From: Prevotellaceae bacterium UBA1743
GTDB taxonomy: Bacteria; Bacteroidota; Bacteroidia; Bacteroidales; Bacteroidaceae
Assembly (NCBI GenBank): GCA_002314945.1
Contig: DCHV01000011.1
Coordinates: 8,356-46,864, forward strand
Direction of reading: 5' to 3'
Length of the DNA stretch: 38,509 nt
Below, one piece after another: positions 24,090 to 32,787 of the stretch. The translations under genes and the position numbers were made by a program. Positions within the stretch are counted from its first letter, which is position 1; every line of letters begins with the position of its first letter. The notes under the pieces are model-generated. The model did not search any database. It had not been told where the DNA came from and saw only the letters and a list, made by a program, of their open reading frames with translations.

Positions 24090-26446
24090 AATTCCATGCT
24101 CAGTCGGCCCATGAAATGAAAACTTTGGCAGGGGATGCCTCGGTATAGTTGGCCACCTATGTCGTAGTGAGCATTGAAGAGGTTGTAGGTGTCGAACGAT
24201 GCTCCAAGTCCGAAGGTGGATTTCCATTCCACGCCAGCACCAAATTCTGCATATCCTTTCTGATCGTAATAGGTGGTTGCAGTCGGGTCTGTCATCATCA
24301 TCACTATGTCGGTAGTTTTGCATTTGTAGGATGATTGTGCATGCATGTTCGCACGTGCCCAGAATTTTCCCGCACGTTTGTTCTGATAGCAGAGTTGCTG
24401 TGCCGTCAGATTGAACAGGAACCGAGGTATATTGTATAGTGTATGACTCAAATTGGATACCGTCTCCACGTTGAAGGGGTATTGGTAGGTGACATTTAGG
24501 TTGGCCATGGTCTTGTCTGTGGCAAAATGCAACACGTTCTCCACGCCTCCCATACCGATTTCGCCTGCATTGACGAACTTGGTAAAACCGCCCACATCGT
24601 TTCCTGAGGCAAAATACACCATGTCACTCACATTGTTGTAGAAGGTGTTCAGTTCGTATTTCAGATGAAGGGGTGCCCAATGGAAGTTAAGTCCGATCTG
24701 ATACGAATCCATCTTTTCGGGATTCAGGGCACTACCGCCCGAGAATACCTGTGTCAGCGTGGAGGCGCGGTAGAATACAGGGGCATCCACGAAGGAATGT
24801 GAGAAGGCTCCCTTCATACTGAATACCTGTGTCGGACGCCAGATAAGCGAGACACGGGGTGACATAGTATTCAATCGACGATCATCGAAGCGGTATTTGT
24901 TGTCGAAACGGAGGCCACCATTGAAAATCAGTTTTTTGCTGAAGGAATGTTTTAGCTGGATAAACGAGGAGAAGGTGAATTCATCCCCTTTCTGCAGGAT
25001 ATCGTTCAGCATGGTATTGGTCTTGTTGTAGTCAGCACCTAATTTCAAGGCACCATCCGTCAGCATCAGATTCTCGTACTGCAGACCGAACATGACGGAT
25101 CCACTCATCTGATTTTTCATTCTGTAGGCATACGAGCCAGAGACAGAACCTCCCAAACTGTAGTCTTCCCAGTTTACCGTCTGCATCACGCCACTGGTTC
25201 TTACCGTGGTCACTCCTACAAGGCTGGCCAAGGCAGCACATATTTTGTAGGGGATGGTGTCGCCCAATACGTTGTAGATTTGTACGCGTTCGTGAGCCAT
25301 GAAGGCAGAGGCAGACAAAGAGAAATTGCCCCACGAATGGTTGTAATCTATATCGATTCGATCGTTTGCACGCGAGGAACCTGGATGTTCTCCGTTGATA
25401 CGTCCGTATTTGTCGTAGGAAAAAGTTTCTCCGATACATATCAGATTGTAGTATGGCACCACATTGGCATGTTGCATCAGGGCATGGATGTTGAAATCTC
25501 CCCAACGTATCTTTCCGCCAAAGTCGAACGTCGGTTTCTGATTGTATCCATTGATGTAATGAGTGGTTCCGCTGAGTATGCGTTTCTCTCCTTGCGCATT
25601 GTACAGGGAGGCCCATGTCATGTAATCGGCTTTCAGGTTGCCATCGCCCAACAACAGGGATCCACCGTAGGAATTGTTCTTTCCTGCCATGGCAGACACA
25701 CGTCCGCCTTCCAGATCGCTTCCAGGCTTCGTGATGATGTTGATTACCGCAGTCAGCGCCACGTTGCCATATAGGGAGGAAGCGGGGCCGCGGAGAACTT
25801 CTATCTGTTTTATCTTGTCGAGGCTATTGCGGAAATCCAGAGGGCCTGCATTGGTACTCTGGCTATTGATGCGATGTCCGTCTATCATGACAAGCATTGT
25901 TTCCTGGGTGAGGCCGTTCACGCCACGTATAGCCAAATTATCCTCTATGCTGCTGATTTGCGATATGCCAGGCACATACAGGCGGATTACGTCACTCAGT
26001 TTGGTGGCACCCGATGCACGGATCATATCTTCTGTGATCAATGTCACGGGAACGGGTACTTCCTCCAGACTCTCGGCTATCTTGGAGGCCGTGGTGATGG
26101 TAGCCTTGCCTTTTTTCAAGCGCTCCACCATGTCGGCGAAGCGTGGTGAATCACCGTATGCGGTATAGAAGGGGTCCAATACCAGAAGACGGCTTACGTA
26201 TTCCTCGGCTTGCTCAGTGCGGTCATCGCGCAGGTTGATGAGTGCCAACATGCGGTAAGCTCGGATTTGTTCCTCACCCTTTAGCTTCTCTACCGAGCTT
26301 TGCAGCAAGGAATCGGCTTGTCCAAAGCGTCCCATATCGTATGCCGACTCAGCCTGTTGGAATACGCGTTGCAGTTCCTGTGCTTCTACCCTGCGTGGCA
26401 GGAGGCACAGAAACAATGCGAGAGAGATAGTGAAAAGTCTTTTCAT
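24086..26446 (-). CDS. TonB-dependent outer-membrane receptor with N-terminal TPR-like domain
   Basis: A 786-residue receptor. A signal peptide (cleavage after VEA, about 22) is followed by a roughly 90-residue helical TPR-like region (24-115: FQQAESAYDMGRFGQADSLL, YRMLALINLRDDRTEQAEEYV). The plug domain covers about 125-240 (VPVPVTLITEDMIRASGATKLSDVI, LAIRGVNG, IEVLRGPASSLYGNVALTAVINIIT). The 22-strand barrel runs to the C-terminal Phe. The usual SusC-type carboxypeptidase-like N-terminal domain is absent, as is an adjacent SusD. The layout resembles catecholate/cobalamin-type receptors rather than glycan importers. The start overlaps the stop of the soluble histidine kinase gene by 4 nt (ATGA), so it is the last gene of a signalling operon. 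The ligand is unknown. Confidence 0.9.
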   Translation of the reverse strand: MKRLFTISLALFLCLLPRRVEAQELQRVFQQAESAYDMGRFGQADSLLQSSVEKLKGEEQIRAYRMLALINLRDDRTEQAEEYVSRLLVLDPFYTAYGDSPRFADMVERLKKGKATITTASKIAESLEEVPVPVTLITEDMIRASGATKLSDVIRLYVPGISQISSIEDNLAIRGVNGLTQETMLVMIDGHRINSQSTNAGPLDFRNSLDKIKQIEVLRGPASSLYGNVALTAVINIITKPGSDLEGGRVSAMAGKNNSYGGSLLLGDGNLKADYMTWASLYNAQGEKRILSGTTHYINGYNQKPTFDFGGKIRWGDFNIHALMQHANVVPYYNLICIGETFSYDKYGRINGEHPGSSRANDRIDIDYNHSWGNFSLSASAFMAHERVQIYNVLGDTIPYKICAALASLVGVTTVRTSGVMQTVNWEDYSLGGSVSGSYAYRMKNQMSGSVMFGLQYENLMLTDGALKLGADYNKTNTMLNDILQKGDEFTFSSFIQLKHSFSKKLIFNGGLRFDNKYRFDDRRLNTMSPRVSLIWRPTQVFSMKGAFSHSFVDAPVFYRASTLTQVFSGGSALNPEKMDSYQIGLNFHWAPLHLKYELNTFYNNVSDMVYFASGNDVGGFTKFVNAGEIGMGGVENVLHFATDKTMANLNVTYQYPFNVETVSNLSHTLYNIPRFLFNLTAQQLCYQNKRAGKFWARANMHAQSSYKCKTTDIVMMMTDPTATTYYDQKGYAEFGAGVEWKSTFGLGASFDTYNLFNAHYDIGGQLYRGIPCQSFHFMGRLSMEF

Positions 26447-27327
26447 CGTACAATCTTGACTGGTAGAACAAAGGTCAACGTAGTGCCTACACCTTCCGTG
26501 GAATCGAGTAGCAACTGACCATGATGGGCATTGGTGATTATCTCGCGGATGATGCCCATGCCCAAGCCCGTACCTTTTCCTACTGGTTTTGTCGTGAAGA
26601 AGTTCTCAAATAGGCGTTCCTTCACCTCATTGCTCATTCCCATGCCATTGTCGGACAATGCAATGCGGAGTTCTCCTTCCGAGGCATCCGCATTTGGCTG
26701 GAATGTCACGCGCACTTCGATGGTAGGGCTGTACCCAGCCTCTTGTTGTTGTGCTCTCTCCTTCACCGTATAGCAGGCGTTGTTCATCACGTTGAGTACG
26801 GCACGGCTCAGGTCTTGGGGAATCACCATGACGCGTGGCATCGTATCGGGATATTCTTCGTGGATGGAGATGTTGAAACTCTTGTCGCTGGCACGCATGG
26901 CATGATAGCTGAGCCATACATATTCGTGTATCAGATGCAGTATGTCGGTAGGCAGGAATTCCCCGCTCTTTCCGCGACTTTGCAGCAGGATGCCCTGGAT
27001 GATGCTGATGGCACGTTCGCCATGTTCCTGTATCTTGCTCAGGTTTTCCTTTAGATCCGATGCTATGTCGCGCATATCTTCTGCATCATCCTCTGCCAGT
27101 TTGTCGGCGTTGTCCTCCACCACTTCTTCCAACTCTCCCAGCAATCGGTTGGAGAGCTTGCTGAAATTGATGACAAAGTTCAGGGGATTCTGTACCTCGT
27201 GCGCAATGCCGGCACTCAGTAGGCCCAAGGAAGCCATCTTTTCCTGTTTATGCAGTTTGTTCTGCAAATCTTCGACCTGCTTTTGCAGGTTCTCCACTTT
27301 CTCCTGAAGTAACGATAATTCTGTCAT
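26443..27327 (-). CDS. Soluble histidine kinase with coiled-coil N-terminus
   Basis: A 294-residue cytoplasmic kinase without a membrane segment or PAS/GAF sensor domain. A coiled coil (about 5-32) leads into the H-box SAGIAHEVQNPLNF with phospho-acceptor His43. The dimerisation helices carry an acidic insertion (about 66-85). The ATPase domain has an N-box (Asn183 in VMNNACYTV), DNGMGM (226-231) and GTGLGMG (252-258). The dimerisation region resembles that of the neighbouring propeller protein (27348-30023), whose His is replaced by Asp. It lies 20 nt after that gene and is coupled to the TonB receptor by an ATGA overlap. The likely target is the receiver domain encoded two genes upstream. 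The kinase call is secure; partner choice is inference. Confidence 0.93.
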   Translation of the reverse strand: MTELSLLQEKVENLQKQVEDLQNKLHKQEKMASLGLLSAGIAHEVQNPLNFVINFSKLSNRLLGELEEVVEDNADKLAEDDAEDMRDIASDLKENLSKIQEHGERAISIIQGILLQSRGKSGEFLPTDILHLIHEYVWLSYHAMRASDKSFNISIHEEYPDTMPRVMVIPQDLSRAVLNVMNNACYTVKERAQQQEAGYSPTIEVRVTFQPNADASEGELRIALSDNGMGMSNEVKERLFENFFTTKPVGKGTGLGMGIIREIITNAHHGQLLLDSTEGVGTTLTFVLPVKIVR

Positions 27328-27347
27328 ATTCTGTGCATGACCCGTCT

Positions 27348-30023
27348 TTAGGGTAATTGTATTGAAAATTCTGTAAACTGATCCTTCTCAGACTTCACCT
27401 GTATGCTGCCGCCCATATCCTGAACGACCTGCTGACTCAGATAGAGGCCCACGCCAGGGGCTTCCGCTGTAGGTTTGGTGGTAAAGAAGGGGTCGAACAC
27501 CTTGTCGATGATTGTACTCTCTATACCGATGCCGTTGTCGTAGATTACCACGGTGGGAGGCTCTGTGCCACTCCGGGGTTTCAGTTTCAGCTCCACCATT
27601 GGCTGATAGTTGGGATCGCCCTTCTGCGCCTTCTTCTGCAAGGCATAGAAACTATTGTTGAGCATCGACATGATGACTTGGCTCAGGTTGGCGGCATTCA
27701 CGTCTGCCACGATCGGTAATTGGGGAGTTTCCCATTTCACCTGGATGTGATACTGCTCTATTTCCTGAGCGTAGTATGTCAGACATTTCTCTATGCTTTG
27801 CTGGCATAGCGGAGTCAGGTTGGCAGGTTCTATCTTACCCGAGTGATCCTTCAGCAATTCCTCCATCGCCTTCAGAATGCGAGTGGTAGCAAGTCCGTGC
27901 TGCTCGATCTTCTCCATGTTGGATCTCATCATCTCTATCACATCCATCGAATCCTCGTAGATGTCTTCCGTCATCTTCTCCTCCTCATCCTCCAGATTCT
28001 CTTTCAGGTCTTTGGCCAAGCCTAAGGAAAGGTGGGAGAAGTTGTTGATGTAGTTCATGGGGTTCAGGATGCGGTCGATGAGGCCCTTCGTCAGTTTACC
28101 CACGGTGGCTTCCCGCTCCTGACGCAGGAGTTGCTTCTGGGCGTCCTTCAATTCCCGGGTGCGTTTGTTCACCAGATGCTCCAGTCGCTGCTGTTCCATC
28201 TGAGCGCGAATCATCCTCCATCGGAACCACAGATAGAACGCCAGTACGATGACGAGGGCGTATGTCAGCAGAGCGTACCAGCGTAGGAAGAATGGGATAG
28301 GGATGTCGAAAGAGAATTTCTCCGACTCTACCATTTGTCCGTGGGCATCCATCGCACGCACCGTCAGTTCATACTCGCCTGGTGCCAGGTGGCTGAAGGA
28401 GTGGTGTTGCTCGGGCGACCATTCCGACCAATTTCCATCTTTCTGCAGACGGTAACTGTACATGCTGTTGCCAATAGGATCGGTCTTGTCGAGTGCCACC
28501 GTATATTGAACGTTGGAATCCTGCATCGAGAACTGACGCACAAAGACACGTGGGGGATAAGCCTTCATCTTGGTCATACGGATGATGTCGAAGCGGATGA
28601 GGCCGAAATTACCTCCTACCCATGCCATTCCTTCTTCCTGTTCCATGGCTTGTATGCTGTAGTTGCCCAATGGCTGGCTCCATACTGCCAGATTCTCGGA
28701 CAAGCCATCGCAGAAGAGTCCTTGGTTGTTGTGGTCGGAATGCCAGTAATTGCCCCGTTTGTCAGTGTGCTCAAACAACAGTGTCAGTTCGTTGTTCTCC
28801 TTCCTCTCGAACTGCCGTTTCCCCTCCTTCATGCAATAGGTCTCCCTGTATAGGGTGATAGCCCATAGTGTGTGGTCCTTCTTGCGTACGAACTTCACCA
28901 CATTGGGGATGGGAGCGAGCAGCGAATCCACTCCACTCGATGTATGATAGTAGATGCCATCCAATTCGCCGGTCAGGAAGGATTTGTTATCGAGTGCAGT
29001 GACACTCAGCGTGTGCCGGGGTGTTATCTGCACCAGTTTCTTGTCGTATTTGTATAAGCCCTCTGCCATGGCAGCCCACATTCCACCCTCAGGAGCAGGT
29101 ACGAGTTGCCAGCAGGCTTGTGCCATTCCTTCTACGCGTTCGAAACGGTCATTTGCGCCTAAGAGGAAGAGTCCCTGAAGAGTACCTACACAGAGACCAT
29201 CCCCAACTTTCAGAATCGAGGTGACTTGACCATACAAGCCGTCGCTCTCGGAATAGTGAGAATATACGGGGGAGAGATGGATAACGAAGAGTCCGTTGTC
29301 CGTGGCTCCCCACAGACTGCCTTTGCCATCGTAGGACAAGTCAGTGATACTGTTGCTGCACAATCCGTCGTCCGTCGTCAGCGTGTAGCATATCTTCCCC
29401 TTGTTGTCGAGGATTACGACACCATGGGCCGCTGTAGCCAAAGCCGTCAGTTCCTGGTCATCGATGGGTTCTTCGGCCTTTACTATCATCCCGTTCCAGT
29501 CCTTTTCCTGGGAGGGAGCAAAGTCAGGAGCGTCCGTTTGCTGAACTTTTCCCTCCCGTACCTCATATTTCTGGTTGCCGATGGTGCAGAATCGGATAGC
29601 CCCGTCGTGTTCGTCGATGTAGGACACCTCCCCCATATTCGTTGTCTGTGTGGTGTCGCATACGACATAGAGGGGCTTGTCGTTCTCTTCCAGGTATCCG
29701 AGCACGTTGTATCCTCCGAACCACATTCTTCCATCCTTGGCCCTGTACAATCGGGTGACGCGCGAGATGCCAGGTGTGTGTATCATCTGCCAGTCAGCGC
29801 CATCATAAACCATCAGTCCCTCGAAGTTGGCCACGAAGACGCGGCCTGTGCTGTCGCAAGCCACATCGAAATTACGGTTGTGACCCTTGTATTCCAGTGC
29901 TGGGAAATTTTGGAAAAACGGCTTTCCTGCATAGTTCCCTTCTGCGCTCCAGGCAGAGAGGATGCCTATCCACGTCCACAGGAAGAATACCAATGTATAT
30001 TGTCGCAAGTTCTTCATACTCAT
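27348..30023 (-). CDS. Propeller-Y_Y_Y membrane sensor with degenerate H-box
   Basis: An 891-residue membrane protein. After a signal peptide (about 1-26), a periplasmic two-component-regulator beta-propeller spans about 35-490. A Y_Y_Y-type beta domain follows (about 505-575: YSYRLQKDGNWSEWS, LAPGEYELTVRAMDAHG), then one transmembrane helix (about 582-602) and a coiled coil (605-640). The kinase core then reads LTKGLIDRILNPMNYINNF, where the phospho-acceptor His of the HExxNP motif is Asp650 (GAC codon, 28074-28076). The ATPase domain keeps MLNNSFYAL, DNGIGI and PGVGLYLS. No receiver or HTH output domain follows, unlike hybrid two-component systems. Start: ATG at 30023 or 30017. It is in an operon between the WD40 protein and an intact soluble kinase. 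It is probably a pseudo-kinase sensor that works with the intact kinase; that is inference. Confidence 0.9.
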   Translation of the reverse strand: MSMKNLRQYTLVFFLWTWIGILSAWSAEGNYAGKPFFQNFPALEYKGHNRNFDVACDSTGRVFVANFEGLMVYDGADWQMIHTPGISRVTRLYRAKDGRMWFGGYNVLGYLEENDKPLYVVCDTTQTTNMGEVSYIDEHDGAIRFCTIGNQKYEVREGKVQQTDAPDFAPSQEKDWNGMIVKAEEPIDDQELTALATAAHGVVILDNKGKICYTLTTDDGLCSNSITDLSYDGKGSLWGATDNGLFVIHLSPVYSHYSESDGLYGQVTSILKVGDGLCVGTLQGLFLLGANDRFERVEGMAQACWQLVPAPEGGMWAAMAEGLYKYDKKLVQITPRHTLSVTALDNKSFLTGELDGIYYHTSSGVDSLLAPIPNVVKFVRKKDHTLWAITLYRETYCMKEGKRQFERKENNELTLLFEHTDKRGNYWHSDHNNQGLFCDGLSENLAVWSQPLGNYSIQAMEQEEGMAWVGGNFGLIRFDIIRMTKMKAYPPRVFVRQFSMQDSNVQYTVALDKTDPIGNSMYSYRLQKDGNWSEWSPEQHHSFSHLAPGEYELTVRAMDAHGQMVESEKFSFDIPIPFFLRWYALLTYALVIVLAFYLWFRWRMIRAQMEQQRLEHLVNKRTRELKDAQKQLLRQEREATVGKLTKGLIDRILNPMNYINNFSHLSLGLAKDLKENLEDEEEKMTEDIYEDSMDVIEMMRSNMEKIEQHGLATTRILKAMEELLKDHSGKIEPANLTPLCQQSIEKCLTYYAQEIEQYHIQVKWETPQLPIVADVNAANLSQVIMSMLNNSFYALQKKAQKGDPNYQPMVELKLKPRSGTEPPTVVIYDNGIGIESTIIDKVFDPFFTTKPTAEAPGVGLYLSQQVVQDMGGSIQVKSEKDQFTEFSIQLP

Positions 30024-30032
30024 TAAACCTTG

Positions 30033-31589
30033 TTATTGGAAAGTCACCATTGGAATGTTGGCTCCCACGTACTGACTCCATTCCTCGGGCGTGAATTCAC
30101 GCTTCAGGCCATTTTTCACCTTGGCTGCCATATCCGTTACCGACACATCGATACGCTGTACCAGTCCGTTGCTGCATCCCACCATGGCTTGCGTATCGTT
30201 CACTTTGCATACGACCTGAGGCCATGCTTGATAGGAAAGGTTGGCAGGCAGCATATTCTGTTCCCCTTGTCGGGAGAGGTCCCATACCAGTACACTCTTG
30301 TCGTAGGCTGCTGATACGAGAATCTTATCCACCATCGTCATGGACGTCACCGCGCTGATGTGTCCCTGCAAACTTCCCACGATCCAATCCTCCTTATCTA
30401 CTGTCAGAATGTTTCCCTTGTCGTCGCCCAAGAAGAGCATTTGAGATGCCTCGTCGTAGTAGGCTGCACTTACGACACAACCCAGTGGAATGGGGAATGG
30501 ATTGATTTTTCCCTCCATATCCATCTTGGCGCCCGTACCGTCCGAGAAGAAGACATAGAAATCCTCCTTGTGCTTCACTATGGTGGATAGTGTATGGTTC
30601 AGGGGGATGGTCTTTCCTACCTTGCCCGAGACACAGTCAAACCAGCATACGAAATCCTTTGCAGCCAGGAGAATCTTGCCTTCTCCCACAGCCAGCATCT
30701 TCCGATACGTGCCAGCAGGCAGTTTTATGGGTTGGCAACCCTTGTCCTGGGTGATGATGCACAGGGGGCCATGCAGCGTCAGGGCATAGATCAGCACGCC
30801 ATCGCTCCATACATCGCAGAAGTTGTACGAGGGATCCTGTACCAGCATGACGCCGTGCTTCCCCGGTTCCTTCTGCCATTCCACCTCGCCATAGTCCGTT
30901 ACTGCCACACATCCGTTCTCTCCCATGGCGCAGATGCCCTGGACACTGCCTCCTCGTGGCATTTGTGTGCTTTCTTGTGCCTCTGAGCAGAATGTCAGGG
31001 CACTGAAGAGTTCGGGTTGGTAGGCGTTGCCCTTGTATTTGTCCGTGTAATGCCAACTGGCACTTGTCAGCAGAGAGGCCAGTTCCGTGTTACCGCTCTC
31101 GTGTTGTGTCAGGGCCGTGTTGGCCAGAGTACGTGCCAGGGTGCGGTAACTCAGGGTATCGGTGATACTCTTGGACAAGGTAGCCTGGTCACGCTGTTCC
31201 TCCGCCATCTTCTGGTGGTTCAGCGCGTTGGCTCTCTCTCGTTCTGCTTCATCGGCAGCCTCTTTCGCCTTCGACTCCGCTTCGCGTGCCGCCTTGCTCT
31301 CCAGTTCAGCGCGGTCCCTCATCCTCAGCGCCAGTTTGGACTGTTCCTCAGCGCGGTCCCTCTGTTTGTCGGAGATCGCCTTCTGCTGGTATGCGATGTC
31401 TTCCATCTGCTGGCTCACACGCTTCACCACAGCGGCTTCCGATGCCTCCTGCTTCGAATCGGTATCAGACACGACCGTTTCAGATACGACCTCCTGCGTC
31501 TGATGCTTTCCCACGTAATACGCAGCCACCACTGCTGCCAACAGGACGGCTACGACGCAGATGAAAATGTCCAATCGTATCGTTTTCAT
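30033..31589 (-). CDS. Membrane-anchored coiled-coil/WD40-like protein
   Basis: A 518-residue protein with one N-terminal transmembrane helix (about 9-25). A long charged coiled coil follows (about 60-135: QRDRAEEQSKLALRMRDRAE, ERERANALNHQK). A short helical linker (SYRTLARTLANTALTQ) leads to a beta-propeller (about 190-480), whose best repeat is LQGHISAVTSMTMVDKILVSAAYDKSVLVWDL. The C-terminal FTPEEWSQYVG segment matches the tail often found after WD40 propellers in bacterial STAND and kinase proteins. No enzymatic motif is seen. It lies 3 nt after the RsbU-like gene and 9 nt before the propeller sensor, so it is probably a scaffold in the same signalling complex. That role is inferred; the domain reading is fairly sure. 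Confidence 0.8.
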   Translation of the reverse strand: MKTIRLDIFICVVAVLLAAVVAAYYVGKHQTQEVVSETVVSDTDSKQEASEAAVVKRVSQQMEDIAYQQKAISDKQRDRAEEQSKLALRMRDRAELESKAAREAESKAKEAADEAERERANALNHQKMAEEQRDQATLSKSITDTLSYRTLARTLANTALTQHESGNTELASLLTSASWHYTDKYKGNAYQPELFSALTFCSEAQESTQMPRGGSVQGICAMGENGCVAVTDYGEVEWQKEPGKHGVMLVQDPSYNFCDVWSDGVLIYALTLHGPLCIITQDKGCQPIKLPAGTYRKMLAVGEGKILLAAKDFVCWFDCVSGKVGKTIPLNHTLSTIVKHKEDFYVFFSDGTGAKMDMEGKINPFPIPLGCVVSAAYYDEASQMLFLGDDKGNILTVDKEDWIVGSLQGHISAVTSMTMVDKILVSAAYDKSVLVWDLSRQGEQNMLPANLSYQAWPQVVCKVNDTQAMVGCSNGLVQRIDVSVTDMAAKVKNGLKREFTPEEWSQYVGANIPMVTFQ

Positions 31590-31592
31590 TGT

Positions 31593-32756
31593 TTATAGTC
31601 TCTTTATCACCAATTGAGTGATGTCGTCACTCTGTTCTGCATCGCCTGTGAATTCCTTCACCTTCGTCAGGATGGTCTCCACGATCTGCTGGCTCGATGC
31701 TCCCTTCAGTGTAGCGAGAGCCTCTTCGAGCCTGCTCTCGCCGAACTGGTCATACTGTTTGTTCTCGGCCTCGGTCACACCATCCGTAAACGTGATCAGC
31801 GCATCCCCTGGCTGCAACGTCAGGGTGTCGGGTAGGTAGGGTAGGTCTTCCATGGCACCCAGTACCATGTTGCGATGCGATTTCAGCACCTCCACCGTGC
31901 CATCCGCACGCAGGACATAGGGAGGATTGTGGCCTGCATTGGCGTACTGGATTACACCCGTCTCCGTATTATATATACCGTAGAACACCGTCACGAACAT
32001 CGAGTTCAGGCTCTCTTCGCACAACAGGTTGTTCACGATGCTCATACATTCTTCCGGGGCAATGCCACGTATGCCATTGGCCTTGATCATCGTGCGGCTC
32101 ACCGCCATGAAGATAGCAGCAGGTACGCCCTTGCCGCTCACGTCTGCCATCGTGAAGCCGATATGCGTGTCATCGATAGGGAAGAAGTCGTAGAAGTCGC
32201 CACCCACATCCTTGGCAGCTTTCATCTCGGCATAGATATCCACCTTGTCAGCGCTGGGCACCTTCAGTTTGAACACACGCGGCAGGATGGCATGTTGTAT
32301 TTCACGGGCCACGCTCAGGTCGCTCTGGATATCCACCAACTGATTGTGCTCCTTCTGCCAACTGCGGATGGACTCTATCTGTTCCCTTGCCTTCTCTATC
32401 GTGCATTCCAGGTCATCCAGGTCGATAGGTTTCGTCGCAAAGTCAAATGCTCCGCTGTTCATCGCCTGGCGGATGTTGCCCATGTCGCCGTATGCACTCA
32501 CCATGATGCACTTCAGGGCAGGGTTGCTCATCTCGTTGATCTTGGTCAGCAGCGTCAGTCCGTCCATCTCCGGCATGTTGATGTCAGACAGGATCACATC
32601 GATATCCTTGTTTTTCAGCAGGACCTGGATAGCCTCCAGTCCGTTGTGGGCAAAAAAGAATTCATATTCCCCTTTACGTATTTTACGACGGAAATGTTGT
32701 GTCAGCAACAACTCCAGATCCACCTCATCATCCACGCTTAGAATTTTCAAAGCCAT
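31593..32756 (-). CDS. Response regulator with PP2C phosphatase output (RsbU/SpoIIE type)
   Basis: A 387-residue two-domain protein. The N-terminal receiver has the acidic pocket SVDDE (7-11), phospho-acceptor Asp58 in DVILSDINMPEMDG, Ser87 and Lys109. A helical linker (about 120-155) leads to a SpoIIE-type PP2C phosphatase: LSVAREIQHAILP, GGDFYD (185-190), DVSGKG (205-210), FTDGVTEA and DDITQLVIK. Such proteins typically dephosphorylate an anti-sigma-factor antagonist in a partner-switching cascade. No anti-sigma or antagonist gene is in the window. It is the first gene of the tightly spaced signalling operon; the alkaline phosphatase gene lies 31 nt upstream on the same strand without an evident promoter between them. 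Phosphorylation by the kinase at 26443-27327 is inferred. Confidence 0.93.
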   Translation of the reverse strand: MALKILSVDDEVDLELLLTQHFRRKIRKGEYEFFFAHNGLEAIQVLLKNKDIDVILSDINMPEMDGLTLLTKINEMSNPALKCIMVSAYGDMGNIRQAMNSGAFDFATKPIDLDDLECTIEKAREQIESIRSWQKEHNQLVDIQSDLSVAREIQHAILPRVFKLKVPSADKVDIYAEMKAAKDVGGDFYDFFPIDDTHIGFTMADVSGKGVPAAIFMAVSRTMIKANGIRGIAPEECMSIVNNLLCEESLNSMFVTVFYGIYNTETGVIQYANAGHNPPYVLRADGTVEVLKSHRNMVLGAMEDLPYLPDTLTLQPGDALITFTDGVTEAENKQYDQFGESRLEEALATLKGASSQQIVETILTKVKEFTGDAEQSDDITQLVIKRL

Positions 32757-32787
32757 AATCTATCTGTATTTGTTATAATATTATCGT

